Shown here one piece after another: positions 17,865 through 27,207 of a stretch of 64,000 bases of DNA. The notes under the pieces were generated by a model. That model was not told where the DNA came from. It worked only from the letters and a program-made list of their open reading frames with translations, and did no database searches. Origin of the DNA: Actinomycetota bacterium (lineage in GTDB: Bacteria > Actinomycetota > Actinomycetes > S36-B12 > FW305-bin1); NCBI GenBank assembly GCA_004297305.1, contig SCTR01000009.1:230591-294590 (forward strand). Direction: 5' to 3'. A program made the translations under genes and the position numbers. Position 1 is the stretch's first letter, and each line of letters starts with the position of its first letter.

Positions 17865-17995
17865 AGTCCGCACGACTGCGCTGGCTGATCCCGCTGGCGC
17901 GAGGTCGTGAAGAATCTCTTGCTTCCCGTCCGGGCATCCCGCGCGCGCAGCACTCGACGCGGCCATGCCATTGCGACAGGACGGAAGCACCGCAC

Positions 17996-19270
17996 ATGTC
18001 CATGCCTCGTTCCCGCACGTCGTCGTCCGGATCGGGCCCCCGCCGGGGGCGGCCCGGGCCACAGCGCACCGGCACCCGCCGTGGCCGGCCGCCGGGAGGA
18101 CCCACCGCGGCTCCCCGGCCGACCCGTACTCCGCTGGTGACCCGGCAGCCGCAACCCCCGGTGGCGTCGTTCGCCGCAGCCGGGCTGCCCCCGAAGCTCG
18201 TCACGGCGCTGTCCCGCAAGGGGATCGACGTCCCGTTCCCGGTGCAGGCTGCGACGTTGCCCGATGCTCTGGCCGGCGCTGACGTGCTGGGCCGGGCGTC
18301 GACCGGTTCGGGCAAGACCCTCGGGTTCGGTCTGCCGACGCTGGCCCGGCTGGCCGGCGGCAGCCGGACCCGCCGCCGGCCCCGTGCCCTGGTCATGCTG
18401 CCGACGCGCGAACTGGCTCGTCAGGTCGCCGACACCCTCGAACCGCTCGCCCATGTGCTGGGGCTACGGATCGGGTGCGTGTACGGCGGCGCCCCGATCG
18501 GCCGCCAGATGTCCATGCTGGACAAGGGAATCGACCTGTTGGTGGCGACGCCGGGGCGGCTCGTGGACCTGCTCGAACGTCGCGCGGTCACCCTCGACGA
18601 CGTCCAGATCGTCGTCCTCGACGAAGCCGACCACCTGTGCGACCTCGGGTTCCTGCCGGTGATGCGGCGACTGCTCGATCTCGTCCCGGCCGGTGGGCAG
18701 CGGCTGTTGTTCTCCGCCACCTTGGACGGCGACGTCGACGTGCTGGTACGCCGGTACCTCGCCGAGCCGGTGCTCGTGGACGTGGCGCCGGCGGACGCCG
18801 ACGCGCCGGGCCGAGTCGAGTACCGCGTGCTGGACGTCGCCAGCCGGGAACAGAAGCCCGGCGTCGTCGCACAGCTCGCCCGCCAGGTCGACCGCACCCT
18901 CATCTTCGTGCGGACCAAGCACGGCGCCGACCGGCTGGCCAAGCAGCTGGACCGCATCGGCACCGCGGCCCGGGCGTTGCACGGCGGGATGGCGCAGCCC
19001 GCCCGGACCCGGTCGCTGGCCGCGTTCGCCGACGGCTCCGTGCCGGTCTTGGTCGCCACGGACGTCGCGGCCCGGGGCATCCACGTCGACGACCTCGCGC
19101 TGGTCATCCACCTGGACCCGCCGGCCGAGGCGAAGACCTTCGCGCACCGGTCCGGACGGACCGGGCGCGCCGGCGCGTCCGGCAGCGTGGTGAGCCTGGT
19201 CTGTCCGGACGAGCGCCGGCTGGTGGCGCGGTTGCATGCCGACGCCGGGGTCACCGTCGAAGGGTCCTGA
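17996..19270 (+). CDS. DEAD-box RNA helicase
   Basis: 424-residue ATP-dependent RNA helicase. After a ~45-residue Arg/Gly/Pro-rich head come the Q-motif region (FAAAGLPPKLVTALSRKGIDVPFPVQ), ASTGSGKT (Lys107), PTRELA, the DEAD box at 209-212, FSAT, and the second domain with ATDVAARGIH and HRSGRTGRAG. Likely roles are ribosome assembly or RNA turnover in the cold. The tail after the core is short. A 131-nt gap separates it from the hydrolase, with a TAGAGT hexamer at its start, so a long leader is possible. Confidence 0.93.
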   Translation: MSMPRSRTSSSGSGPRRGRPGPQRTGTRRGRPPGGPTAAPRPTRTPLVTRQPQPPVASFAAAGLPPKLVTALSRKGIDVPFPVQAATLPDALAGADVLGRASTGSGKTLGFGLPTLARLAGGSRTRRRPRALVMLPTRELARQVADTLEPLAHVLGLRIGCVYGGAPIGRQMSMLDKGIDLLVATPGRLVDLLERRAVTLDDVQIVVLDEADHLCDLGFLPVMRRLLDLVPAGGQRLLFSATLDGDVDVLVRRYLAEPVLVDVAPADADAPGRVEYRVLDVASREQKPGVVAQLARQVDRTLIFVRTKHGADRLAKQLDRIGTAARALHGGMAQPARTRSLAAFADGSVPVLVATDVAARGIHVDDLALVIHLDPPAEAKTFAHRSGRTGRAGASGSVVSLVCPDERRLVARLHADAGVTVEGS

Positions 19271-19288
19271 CACCGCTCCGTGGCGAGG

Positions 19289-20443
19289 TCACGGCCGGTT
19301 GGTGCCGCGGACCTGCCGGACGATGGCGCGATGCCGCCGGCGGGCCTCGGACGCCAGCCGGGCGTCACGCGAGCGGGCGACGTACACCAGCTCCCGTTGC
19401 AGCCGATGCCAGCTGGCGAGCCGGTCTGCCGGCATCTCGCCGCTGGCGACCGCCGAGGTGACCGCGCAGCCGGGCTCCGGGCCATGGGAGCAGTCGGCGA
19501 AGCGGCAGTGGGCGGCCCAGCGGTCGACGTCGGAGAAGGCGTCGGCGAGCGACCCGGGGTCGTCGTCGGTCCACAGCCCCAGTTCCCGGGTGCCGGGCGT
19601 GTCGAGGACGAGTTCGCCGCCGGGTAGCCGGACGAGGTGCCGGGACGTCGTCGTATGCCGGCCGCGTCCGTCGGCACGCACCGCGCCGGTCGCCAGCAGG
19701 TCGCTGCCCTGCAGTGCGTTCAGCAGCGTCGACTTGCCGACCCCGGACGCCCCGATGAACACGACCGTGCCAGCCGGACGGAGCACCTCCAGCAACTGCG
19801 CGGTGCCGGTCCCGGTGGGAGCGCAGACGGTGACCACCGGAACCCCCACGGCGAGCGCGGTGACCGCCTCGACGGTCGTCGCGAGGTCGGCGGGGTGGAC
19901 CAGGTCGGCTTTGGTCACGATCACCAGTGGCGTGGCGCCGCTCTCCCAGGCCACGACCAGCTCGCGTTCCAGCCGCCGGGGATTCACCGCGGTCGCCGCC
20001 GCGCAGATCCCGACGAGGTCCGCGTTGGCCGCGACGACTTGAGCCTGTGACCGGCCGACAGCCTTGCGGCGCAACGAGGTACGGCGGGGCAGCACCGCGG
20101 TGAGGACGGCCCGGTCGCGCACCGCGACCCAGTCGCCGGTGACGGGACGGTCGTCCGGAGCGGTGGCCCGTAGCCGGCCGCTGGCGGTGACCCGGTGCTC
20201 GCCGTGGCCGTCCTGTACCACCCAGCCACCGCGGCCCTGCCAGACGACCCGGGCAGGCCGGAGCGCCTCGTGGTCGCCGATCGCGGCGTACGCCGCCGCC
20301 TCCTGATCGGTCCACCCCCACTCGGACAACAGGTCGTGGGTATCGAGCGGAAGCGGGTCGGCGCCACCGACAGGGGAGCGTTGGGAACGGTCGTGCTGAC
20401 GGGAATGGTCCTGCTGAATCGTGGAACGGTCGTGCTCGGTCAA
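19289..20443 (-). CDS. RsgA-like ribosome small-subunit GTPase (paralogue)
   Basis: 384 residues from the TTG at 20443, chosen because ggag lies 6 nt upstream; the open frame extends to 20578. The OB-like domain precedes a circularly permuted GTPase: TKADL (G4), then [16 protein letters not shown] (G1), and DTPGTRELGLW (G3). The zinc site CRFADCSHGPEPGCAV is canonical. RsgA helps late 30S maturation. The window holds a second RsgA next to aroA at 61802-62827, which has the conserved location, so this copy is the extra one. Its N-terminal tail contains degenerate repeats. Confidence 0.88.
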   Translation of the reverse strand: MTEHDRSTIQQDHSRQHDRSQRSPVGGADPLPLDTHDLLSEWGWTDQEAAAYAAIGDHEALRPARVVWQGRGGWVVQDGHGEHRVTASGRLRATAPDDRPVTGDWVAVRDRAVLTAVLPRRTSLRRKAVGRSQAQVVAANADLVGICAAATAVNPRRLERELVVAWESGATPLVIVTKADLVHPADLATTVEAVTALAVGVPVVTVCAPTGTGTAQLLEVLRPAGTVVFIGASGVGKSTLLNALQGSDLLATGAVRADGRGRHTTTSRHLVRLPGGELVLDTPGTRELGLWTDDDPGSLADAFSDVDRWAAHCRFADCSHGPEPGCAVTSAVASGEMPADRLASWHRLQRELVYVARSRDARLASEARRRHRAIVRQVRGTNRP

Positions 20444-20845
20444 CGAAGACTCCAGGTCGTCGCGGCCGCGATGGCGGCCGGTGGCGGGGCAAGGGATGCC
20501 GCGCGCGACCGGAGCGGGGACGGAGCCGTCGGTTACCGGCCGCGGGCGTGCGGCAGTGCGCAGGCAGCCACGGCTCACTCCTGGGACGTCGTCGTCTCGA
20601 ATCCGCGGCCCGCCCCGAGCGCCGGTCGCGCCGTGTCACGACGCAGCCCGGCACCGATGCGCGCTGCCGCGCCCTGTCGGGAGCGGCCACGGCGAGGGGT
20701 GGGTCCGCGCCGAGAGTACGGAGGTGACGCCGGGGCCGTCCACCGAATTGCGGTGGACGGCAAGCTGGCCGGGCGTGCTGCCGGGCTACCCTGGCGAGGC
20801 CCTGCGGACATCCGCGGCGGTTGACCGCTCTCTCGGAGGAATGCG
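20444..20845. other. Non-coding gap between rsgA paralogue and SGNH gene
   Basis: No supported gene. The left part is the upstream region of the minus-strand GTPase. A TACCCT hexamer at 20787-20792 could be the -10 for the rightward gene. Nothing else stands out. Confidence 0.5.
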
Positions 20846-21445
20846 TTGTCCCTGCGCCGCCGTGCGAATTGCCCAAGCGCCAGCTCGCCGGCCCGCCGGC
20901 TGCTGTTCGGTGCCGTCCTTACCGCGGTCGCCGTCGCTGTACCGGTGATCGCCGCTGGTCCGGCCGCCGCGAACTCCGGCCGTTACGCGATCGGCGACTC
21001 GGTGATGCTCGGCGCCAAGCGAGCATTGGCCCCCAACGGCTTCGCGGTGAACGCGAAGGTGAGCCGGCAGTTCGGCTCTGCGGTCGGCACGGTGGCGAAG
21101 AAGGCCGGAGCCGGCAGGCTCGCGGTGAACGTCGTGGTCCACCTCGGGACCAACGGCACGGTCGCGCTGGCCGACTGCAAGAAGCTGGTGACCGCCGCCG
21201 GGCCCGGGCGCCGGGTCTTCCTGGTGACCGACAAGGTGCCCCGCACCTGGCAGAACGGCAACAACAAGGCGATGCGCCGCTGCGACAAGGCGTTCGCCGC
21301 CGAGCGCGTGATCCTCGTGGACTGGTATGCCGCCAGCCGGAACAAGCCGTCGTGGTTCGTCGCCGGCGGCTTCCACCTGTCGTCGGCCGGCGCTCGGGCG
21401 TACGCGGCGCTGATCGACAGCGCCGTCGATCAGTACGGGCTGTAG
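20846..21445 (+). CDS. Secreted SGNH-like protein
   Basis: 199 residues from TTG, supported by ggagga 5 nt upstream. A signal peptide (basic head, then LLFGAVLTAVAVAVPVIAAGPAAA) precedes a small domain with IGDSVMLGA (Ser52), HLGTNG (Asn103) and GGFHLSSAG (His177). These match blocks I, III/IV and V of SGNH hydrolases and resemble the domain fused to OafA-type acyltransferases. No acyltransferase is nearby. It could esterify or de-esterify a cell-wall glycan. A 17-nt duplication spans its stop codon. Confidence 0.75.
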   Translation: MSLRRRANCPSASSPARRLLFGAVLTAVAVAVPVIAAGPAAANSGRYAIGDSVMLGAKRALAPNGFAVNAKVSRQFGSAVGTVAKKAGAGRLAVNVVVHLGTNGTVALADCKKLVTAAGPGRRVFLVTDKVPRTWQNGNNKAMRRCDKAFAAERVILVDWYAASRNKPSWFVAGGFHLSSAGARAYAALIDSAVDQYGL

Positions 21446-21464
21446 CTCAGCACGGGCTGTAGTC
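21431..21464 (+). repeat. 17-nt tandem duplication spanning a stop codon
   Basis: Units 21431-21447 and 21448-21464 are nearly identical. The first contains the last codons and TAG of the SGNH gene; the second repeats them outside the gene. Confidence 0.88.
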
Positions 21465-21573
21465 GCCGCATCACCAGAAATTCACCTCGAAGTCTCGACG
21501 GCGGCAGGCGGGTTCTGCTGGACTGACCCCGCCACGGGGGTTGGCTCCCGTGCCGCCACCGGGAGGTCTCGAG

Positions 21574-22980
21574 ATGACTGCTGGGTCTACCGCCGCGCCA
21601 CCGCGACGCCGCCTCGCTCGCCTCGCCGTCGTGCTCACCGCGACCGGCCTGCTGATCCCGCTCGCTGCCGGCACCGCCTCGGCCGCCGGCCCCGGATCGT
21701 GGAGCCAGCTCGGCGTCAGCAACAGCATCATCTCGACCCCCGACGCGACCCGGGTCGGTAGCGACCTGCAGGTCGTGTGGACGCAGGACGAGGGCAACAC
21801 CGCCGGGGTCTACGCCCGCACCGTCAACGCTGCAGGCGGGCTGGACGCGGGTCCCTCGGCGGTGGTCAGCGGCTGGTCGACCGCGGTCATCGACCCGCAG
21901 GTGGTCTTCGACGGGGCCACCCGCACGACGATCTTCTCCGGGATCCGCAGTACCAACCCCGGTGAGCTCTACAACGGCAACAACCTGTACCGGGTGACCT
22001 CGGGCAACGGGGCCAGCTGGGCGCTGTCGCCGTTGCAGCTGACCACGGGCGGCTCCTCGGCGTACGGCTCGTACGGCACCGGGGCCGTGGTGACCCCGGG
22101 CGGGATCGTCGGGGCGTACACCCTCAACAGCGACATCCAGTACTCACCGGCCGGGACGCTGTCCAACGGCGGGTGCTGCGCCTACTACACGTCGCTGGTC
22201 CGTGACTCGGCGACCGGCGCGGTCTGGGCGACCTGGTACTCGAACGCGACCGGCCGCACCGGGACGTGGGCGCAGCAGATCGAACCGTCCGTCGGACCCG
22301 CGATCTTCGCGCCGGGTTCGGCCACGGCCACCGGCAACGCGATCGCCCCGGACCAGGCTGTGGCGGCGACCTCGCGCGACGGCGGTGGGATCTACATCGC
22401 CTACTACGTCGGCTACCCCTCGCCCAAGACCATCCGGGTCTGGCGGGCGGACACCGGGGCCATCGTCGACGTCCCCGCGGCGGGTGGGGTCGAGAACGTC
22501 TCGTTGTCGCACCAGGGCTCGCGGCTCTGGCTGTCGTGGACCGACGACTACGACAACGTCGTGTTCGCCAGCCGCAGCAACCCCGAGGCCACGGTCTTCG
22601 GCGGCGTCGCCTCGGCGAAGGGACCCGGCAGCGCCGGCACGTCGTTGTGGAGTGCCACCTCGGACGGCGCCACCGGCCGGCTCGACGTCGTGGTGAACGC
22701 CACGGTCGGCGCGGTCACGTCGATCTACCAGACGCAGCTCAACCCGGGGCTGTCGATCGCGCGGCCGGGCAAGGTCAAGCGCGGCAAGACGCTCAAGGTC
22801 AAGATCTCCGACGCCGGCGCGGTGATCAAGGGCGCCAAGGTCAAGCTCGGCACGGCGGTGAAGAAGACGAACAAGAAGGGTGTCGCCGCGTTCAAGATCA
22901 GCGGCAAGAAGGGCAACCGGACGATCGTCGTCAGCTACGCCGGCTTCACCAAGACGAAGGTCAAGGTCAAGGTCACCTGA
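21574..22980 (+). CDS. Secreted protein of unknown function
   Basis: 468 residues; the ATG is supported by gggagg 8 nt upstream. A signal peptide ends near GTASAAG. The long central part (about 40-380) is rich in Gly, Ser, Thr and Trp with repeated short strands such as SGWSTAVIDPQVVFDG and RLWLSWTDDYDNVVFASRS, suggesting a beta-propeller or sialidase-like fold. The last ~85 residues (PGKVKRGKTLKVKISDAGAVIKGAKVKLG onwards) are Lys-rich and look like a bacterial Ig-like or carboxypeptidase-regulatory-like domain. I recognise no family. The neighbour upstream is also a secreted protein on the same strand. Confidence 0.7.
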   Translation: MTAGSTAAPPRRRLARLAVVLTATGLLIPLAAGTASAAGPGSWSQLGVSNSIISTPDATRVGSDLQVVWTQDEGNTAGVYARTVNAAGGLDAGPSAVVSGWSTAVIDPQVVFDGATRTTIFSGIRSTNPGELYNGNNLYRVTSGNGASWALSPLQLTTGGSSAYGSYGTGAVVTPGGIVGAYTLNSDIQYSPAGTLSNGGCCAYYTSLVRDSATGAVWATWYSNATGRTGTWAQQIEPSVGPAIFAPGSATATGNAIAPDQAVAATSRDGGGIYIAYYVGYPSPKTIRVWRADTGAIVDVPAAGGVENVSLSHQGSRLWLSWTDDYDNVVFASRSNPEATVFGGVASAKGPGSAGTSLWSATSDGATGRLDVVVNATVGAVTSIYQTQLNPGLSIARPGKVKRGKTLKVKISDAGAVIKGAKVKLGTAVKKTNKKGVAAFKISGKKGNRTIVVSYAGFTKTKVKVKVT

Positions 22981-23169
22981 TCGCGACCGGCTCGCGGCAG
23001 GCCTCGGCGCGCGTGTGGGTTTGGTCACTTACTCGCGCGTACGGGGCCTGCTTCGGTGTCCGGCGATGAATCCACGGCACGCGTAGTGCACCCTAGGTTC
23101 CTTACGAATTCTCGGCGCTCGTCGGCGTACCTCGGAGTGCCCCGTCCTTTCGGGAGTGTGGACCAGACC

Positions 23170-24999
23170 ATGACCGTCCCGGGCCTGCAGGACGCACCGA
23201 CGCGGAACAAGAAGCTCCTTGAGTGGGTCGAGGAGGTCGCCTCGCTCACCCGGCCCGACCGCATCGAATGGTGCGACGGTTCGGACGAGGAGTGGGACCG
23301 GCTCACCTCACTGCTGGTGGACGGCGGCACCCTGACCCGGCTCGACCCGCAGAAGCGGCCCAATTCGTTCCTGGCACGGTCCCACCCCGGCGACGTCGCC
23401 CGGGTCGAGGACCGCACGTACATCTGCTCGCTGAACGCTGAGGACGCGGGGCCCACCAACAACTGGGCGGATCCGGTCGCGATGAAGGAGACCCTGCGCG
23501 GCCTGTTCGCCGGGTCGATGGCAGGCCGCACGATGTACGTGATCCCGTTCTGCATGGGCCCGCTCGGGTCCCGGATCTCCCAGCTCGGCGTGGAGCTCAC
23601 AGATTCGCCGTACGTCGTGATCAACATGCGGCTGATGACCCGGATGGGACGGGCCGCGCTGGACCTCATCGGCCCGGACGGCGACTTCGTCCCCGCGTTG
23701 CATTCGGTCGGGCAGCCGTTGGCGGCCGGCGAGGCGGACGTGCCCTGGCCGTGCAACGAGACGAAGTACATCGTCCACTTCCCGGAGAGCCGCGAGATCT
23801 GGTCGTACGGATCCGGTTACGGCGGCAATGCCCTGCTGGGCAAGAAGTGCTTCGCGCTGCGGATCGCCTCGGTGATGGCGCGCGACGAGGGCTGGCTGGC
23901 CGAGCACATGCTGGTGCTCAAGCTGACGTCCCCGGCCGGGCTCACCAACTACATCACCGCCGCCTTCCCGTCCGCGTGCGGCAAGACGAACCTCGCCATG
24001 CTCGAACCGACGGTGCCGGGCTGGACGGTGGAGACGGTCGGCGACGACATTGCCTGGATGCGGTTCGGCGACGACGGCCGGCTGTACGCCATCAACCCGG
24101 AGGCGGGTTTCTTCGGGGTGGCCCCCGGCACCGGCGTCCTGACCAACGCCAACGCCGTCCACACCCTCGACGCCGGCAACACGCTGTACACCAACGTCGC
24201 GCTCACCGACGACGGCGACGTGTGGTGGGAGGGCCTGACCCCGCAACCGCCGGCCCACCTGATCGACTGGAAGGGCGAGGACTGGACGCCGGCCTCGTCA
24301 GGTCCGGCGGCCCATCCCAACGCTCGCTTCACCGTGCCGGCGCAGCAGTGCCCGTCGATCGCCGACGAGTGGGCGGACCCGGCGGGGGTGCCGGTGTCGG
24401 CGATCCTGTTCGGCGGTCGCCGCGCCACCAACGTGCCGCTGGTCAACGAGTCGCTGGACTGGGAACACGGCGTGTTCCTGGGCGCGACGGTGTCGTCGGA
24501 GACCACGGCCGCCGCGGTCGGCGAGATGGGCCAACTGCGCCGCGATCCGTTCGCCATGCTGCCGTTCTGCGGCTACAACATGGCGGACTACTGGGCTCAC
24601 TGGCTGCGCATCGGCGCCTCGGCCGACCCGGCGAAACTGCCGCGGATCTTCGGCGTCAACTGGTTCCGCAAGGACGCCGACGGCACGTTCCTGTGGCCCG
24701 GGTACGGCGAGAACTCTCGCGTCCTGGCCTGGATCGTGGAACGCCTGCAGGGCACCGGGGAGGCGGTCGACACACCGATCGGCCGCCGTCCGGCACCGGG
24801 GGCGCTGCCCCTGGACGGGTTGGACCTGACCGCCGACGCCGCGGCCGAGCTGTTCGCGGTCGACCCGCAGTCGTGGCTGGCCGAGGCCGACCTGACCGAG
24901 GAGTACTTCGACCGGTTCGGCGACCGGATGCCCGCGCAGCTTCGCGAGCAGCTGGCGGCCCTGCGGTCCCGGCTGCAGGCGGCGGCGCAGGCCGGCTGA
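23170..24999 (+). CDS. pckG: Phosphoenolpyruvate carboxykinase (GTP)
   Basis: 609-residue GTP-dependent PEPCK, which converts oxaloacetate to PEP at the entry to gluconeogenesis. The kinase loop [13 protein letters not shown] contains Lys272 and the reactive Cys270 of the GTP class. [25 protein letters not shown] and FGVNWFRKD are further family blocks. Length is standard. It is monocistronic, with 189 nt upstream and a convergent gene downstream. Confidence 0.96.
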   Translation: MTVPGLQDAPTRNKKLLEWVEEVASLTRPDRIEWCDGSDEEWDRLTSLLVDGGTLTRLDPQKRPNSFLARSHPGDVARVEDRTYICSLNAEDAGPTNNWADPVAMKETLRGLFAGSMAGRTMYVIPFCMGPLGSRISQLGVELTDSPYVVINMRLMTRMGRAALDLIGPDGDFVPALHSVGQPLAAGEADVPWPCNETKYIVHFPESREIWSYGSGYGGNALLGKKCFALRIASVMARDEGWLAEHMLVLKLTSPAGLTNYITAAFPSACGKTNLAMLEPTVPGWTVETVGDDIAWMRFGDDGRLYAINPEAGFFGVAPGTGVLTNANAVHTLDAGNTLYTNVALTDDGDVWWEGLTPQPPAHLIDWKGEDWTPASSGPAAHPNARFTVPAQQCPSIADEWADPAGVPVSAILFGGRRATNVPLVNESLDWEHGVFLGATVSSETTAAAVGEMGQLRRDPFAMLPFCGYNMADYWAHWLRIGASADPAKLPRIFGVNWFRKDADGTFLWPGYGENSRVLAWIVERLQGTGEAVDTPIGRRPAPGALPLDGLDLTADAAAELFAVDPQSWLAEADLTEEYFDRFGDRMPAQLREQLAALRSRLQAAAQAG

Positions 25000-25033
25000 G
25001 GCGGCCCGCCCACCCCGACGGGCGTCGCCGGCG

Positions 25034-25131
25034 GCCCAGCCATCGGCGAGGGCTCGGCGACTGGGGGGCCCAGCTACCCGCAAGGCTCGCTATTGCGAGG
25101 CTCAGCTACCCGCGAGGGTGGCGACCAGCAA
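25034..25131. repeat. Degenerate 32-34 nt tandem repeat over the argF stop
   Basis: Three related units begin at 25034, 25068 and 25100. The last one carries the C-terminal codons and stop (25102-25104) of the minus-strand carbamoyltransferase gene; agctacccgc is kept in the last two. Confidence 0.75.
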
Positions 25132-26121
25132 CGCCTTGATCGTGTGCAGCCGGTTCTCGGCCTGGTCGAAGGCGATGTTGGCGGCTGATTCGAACACCTC
25201 ATGGGACACCTCGAGGCCATCGGTCATGCCGGTGCTGGCCGCGATCTGCGCGCCGATCGTCGTTCCCGCGTCGTGGTAGGCGGGCAGGCAGTGCATGAAG
25301 TACGCCCCGGGCAGTCCGGTCAGCGCCATCGCCGCCCGGTCCACGCGGTAGGGGGCGAGGTCGCGCACGCGGGTGTCCCAGACCGCCGGTGGCTCGCCCA
25401 TGGAGACCCAGACGTCGGTGTGGACGAACTGCGCCCCCGGTAGCGCCTCGGCGGGATCCTCGGTGAGCGTGATCCGGGCGCCGGACACCGCGGCGCGCGC
25501 CTCGGCCGCTTCGACGACCTCGGTCGGCGGCCACAGGCTGCGTGGCGCACAGATTCGCACGTCGCAGCCCATGATCGCCCCGGTCGCCAGCAACGAGCAG
25601 CCCATGTTGAAGCGGGCGTCGCCGAGGTAGGCGTACGTCAGCTGCTCCCACGACGTCCCCCCGGCGTACTCGGTCATCGTGAGCAGGTCGGCGAGCATCT
25701 GGGTCGGATGCCACTGGTCGGTGAGGCCGTTGTAGACCGGAACGTCGGCGTACGCCGCAAGCTCCTCGACGGTGCTCTGGTCGCGGCCCCGGAACTCGAT
25801 GGCGTCGAACATCCGCGACAGCACGCGCGCGGTGTCCGCCGGCGATTCCTTGTGTCCCAGTTGGGAGGAGCTCGGGTCGAGGTAGGTGACGTGCGCCCCT
25901 TGGTGGTAGGCGGCGACTTCGAACGCTGCCCGGGTACGCGTGGAACTCTTCTCGAACACCAGGGCGATGGTGCGCCCCGTGAGCCGTTGCGACTCGGTGC
26001 CGGCACGCCGTTCGGCCTTCAGCCGCGCGGCAAGGCCGACCAGGTACGCCAACTCGTCACGGGTGTGGTCGAGTTCCTTCACGAAGTCACGGCCACGCAG
26101 ATCCACAGTCACGGACGGCAT
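25102..26121 (-). CDS. argF: Ornithine carbamoyltransferase
   Basis: 339-residue enzyme that exchanges carbamoyl phosphate and ornithine for citrulline. Substrate motifs are all present: SSTRTR (59-64), HPTQ (138-141), the SMG loop near 240-242 and HCLP (277-280). The sequence around [29 protein letters not shown] resembles the ArcB/enterobacterial ArgF branch. No arginine-biosynthesis or deiminase gene is in the window, so anabolic or catabolic use cannot be settled from context. Confidence 0.93.
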   Translation of the reverse strand: MPSVTVDLRGRDFVKELDHTRDELAYLVGLAARLKAERRAGTESQRLTGRTIALVFEKSSTRTRAAFEVAAYHQGAHVTYLDPSSSQLGHKESPADTARVLSRMFDAIEFRGRDQSTVEELAAYADVPVYNGLTDQWHPTQMLADLLTMTEYAGGTSWEQLTYAYLGDARFNMGCSLLATGAIMGCDVRICAPRSLWPPTEVVEAAEARAAVSGARITLTEDPAEALPGAQFVHTDVWVSMGEPPAVWDTRVRDLAPYRVDRAAMALTGLPGAYFMHCLPAYHDAGTTIGAQIAASTGMTDGLEVSHEVFESAANIAFDQAENRLHTIKALLVATLAGS

Positions 26122-26190
26122 TGTCCACGCTGCCGACGCCGCAACTGGTGCAGCCGCTCTCGCGGTGCTGCCTGTCGGTGGTGGTGCCGG

Positions 26191-26562
26191 TCAGGCGATG
26201 CCCAGCGAGCTGGCCGACACGGCAGCCTCGATCTCCGCAGCGAACACCCGGGCGCCCTCGCCCCGGGTGCGGGGGTACTGCGACAGCGCAAGTCGCACGT
26301 AGATGCGCTCGCGGTCCTCCTCGGTCAGCCCGCCCCAGACGCCGTACGGTTCGCGGGCCCGGATGGCGTAGTCCGCGCACTCGAGCCGGACCGAGCAGCG
26401 CGCGCAGACCGCCTTGGCGGCGCGGTCGCGGCGTACCCGCGTCAGTCCTCGCTCGTTCTGCGGGTGGAAGAACAACGTGGCGTCCGCCTCGCGGCACGCA
26501 CCTTGCTCCTGCCAGTCCCACGTCGCATCCTCGGGCACCTGGGCCAACGGCTGCTGCGGCAT
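26191..26562 (-). CDS. WhiB-family iron-sulfur regulator (WhiB3/WhiD-like)
   Basis: 123 residues. The four cluster ligands are Cys23, Cys53, Cys56 and Cys62 (GACR, then AVCARCSVRLEC), followed by the YGVWGGLTEEDRERI turn and a C-terminal basic part. The FFHPQNERG and EPYGVWGG text is closest to the WhiB3/WhiD branch, which senses redox or NO and acts with the principal sigma factor. The ATG at 26562 has aagga 8 nt upstream; an ATG three codons earlier is too close to it. Confidence 0.9.
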   Translation of the reverse strand: MPQQPLAQVPEDATWDWQEQGACREADATLFFHPQNERGLTRVRRDRAAKAVCARCSVRLECADYAIRAREPYGVWGGLTEEDRERIYVRLALSQYPRTRGEGARVFAAEIEAAVSASSLGIA

Positions 26563-26885
26563 GCGCTTCATCCTTCGCGGGGAAGGGAGCCCCCGTGGCT
26601 CCTCGTGCCAGAGAGGTTACGCAGCGTGAAGGGCCGTGACATCGGCCGTACGGCCGGAGCTGTCCGCTTGACTCGGGTCATTTCGTCACGGTGCGTGAGT
26701 TTGTGCGCCAGCTGAGGCGGTCGAAACACCGCTGTCACGTGGCGACATGACGCAGCGTGATGGACGGTTGGAGTGGCCCGGCCGACTCGTGACGCCGCCA
26801 GGTCGCTCAGTGTCACCCAGCGGTCCGGAGAGTGACCGGAGCGTGCACGGCCGGTGAGCGCGAGGGGGCTCCTAGACTGGCGGCC
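26563..26885. promoter_or_regulatory. Divergent promoter region, whiB / DUF3039
   Basis: 323 nt with no gene. It contains a 14-nt perfect palindrome at 26643-26656 (cggccgtacggccg) and, at its right end, the DUF3039 -10. The palindrome could be an operator for either direction. Confidence 0.4.
26873..26878 (+). promoter_or_regulatory. Candidate -10 (TAGACT) of leaderless DUF3039 gene
   Basis: It ends 7 nt before the ATG, leaving no room for a ribosome site. Confidence 0.5.
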
Positions 26886-27176
26886 ATGCCGACCGACACA
26901 TCGCTGCCGCAGACGTCGCTGGAGTCCCCGTCGACCATCGGATCGACGGCGGTCGAGGAGCGGGTCCAGCCGGCACCGGGGGACGGCGACCACGAGCGGT
27001 TCGCCCACTACGTCCAGAAGGACAAGATCGTGGAGAGCGCGGTCACCGGGACACCGGTCATCGCCTTGTGCGGCAAGGTCTGGGTGCCCGGCCGCGACCC
27101 CTCGCGGTTCCCGGTGTGCCCGGACTGCAAGAAGGTGTACGACTCGTTGCAGCCCGGCGGTGAGCCGGACCGCTGA
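26886..27176 (+). CDS. DUF3039 protein
   Basis: 96 residues. After an acidic, flexible head comes ERFAHYVQKDKIVESAVTGTPVIALCGKVWVPGRDPSRFPVCPDCKKVYDSL, the DUF3039 core. One Cys in ALCGK plus the CPDC pair suggest metal binding. Function is unknown. Its placement just upstream of a DEAD/DEAH helicase is a recurring actinobacterial arrangement. Confidence 0.9.
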   Translation: MPTDTSLPQTSLESPSTIGSTAVEERVQPAPGDGDHERFAHYVQKDKIVESAVTGTPVIALCGKVWVPGRDPSRFPVCPDCKKVYDSLQPGGEPDR

Positions 27177-27192
27177 CGGCGCAGCCGTCGCG

Positions 27193-27198
27193 TAGGGT
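27193..27198 (+). promoter_or_regulatory. Candidate -10 (TAGGGT) of helicase gene
   Basis: It ends 9 nt before the GTG start at 27208, compatible with a leaderless transcript. Confidence 0.4.
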
Positions 27199-27207
27199 CT
27201 CGCCCTC

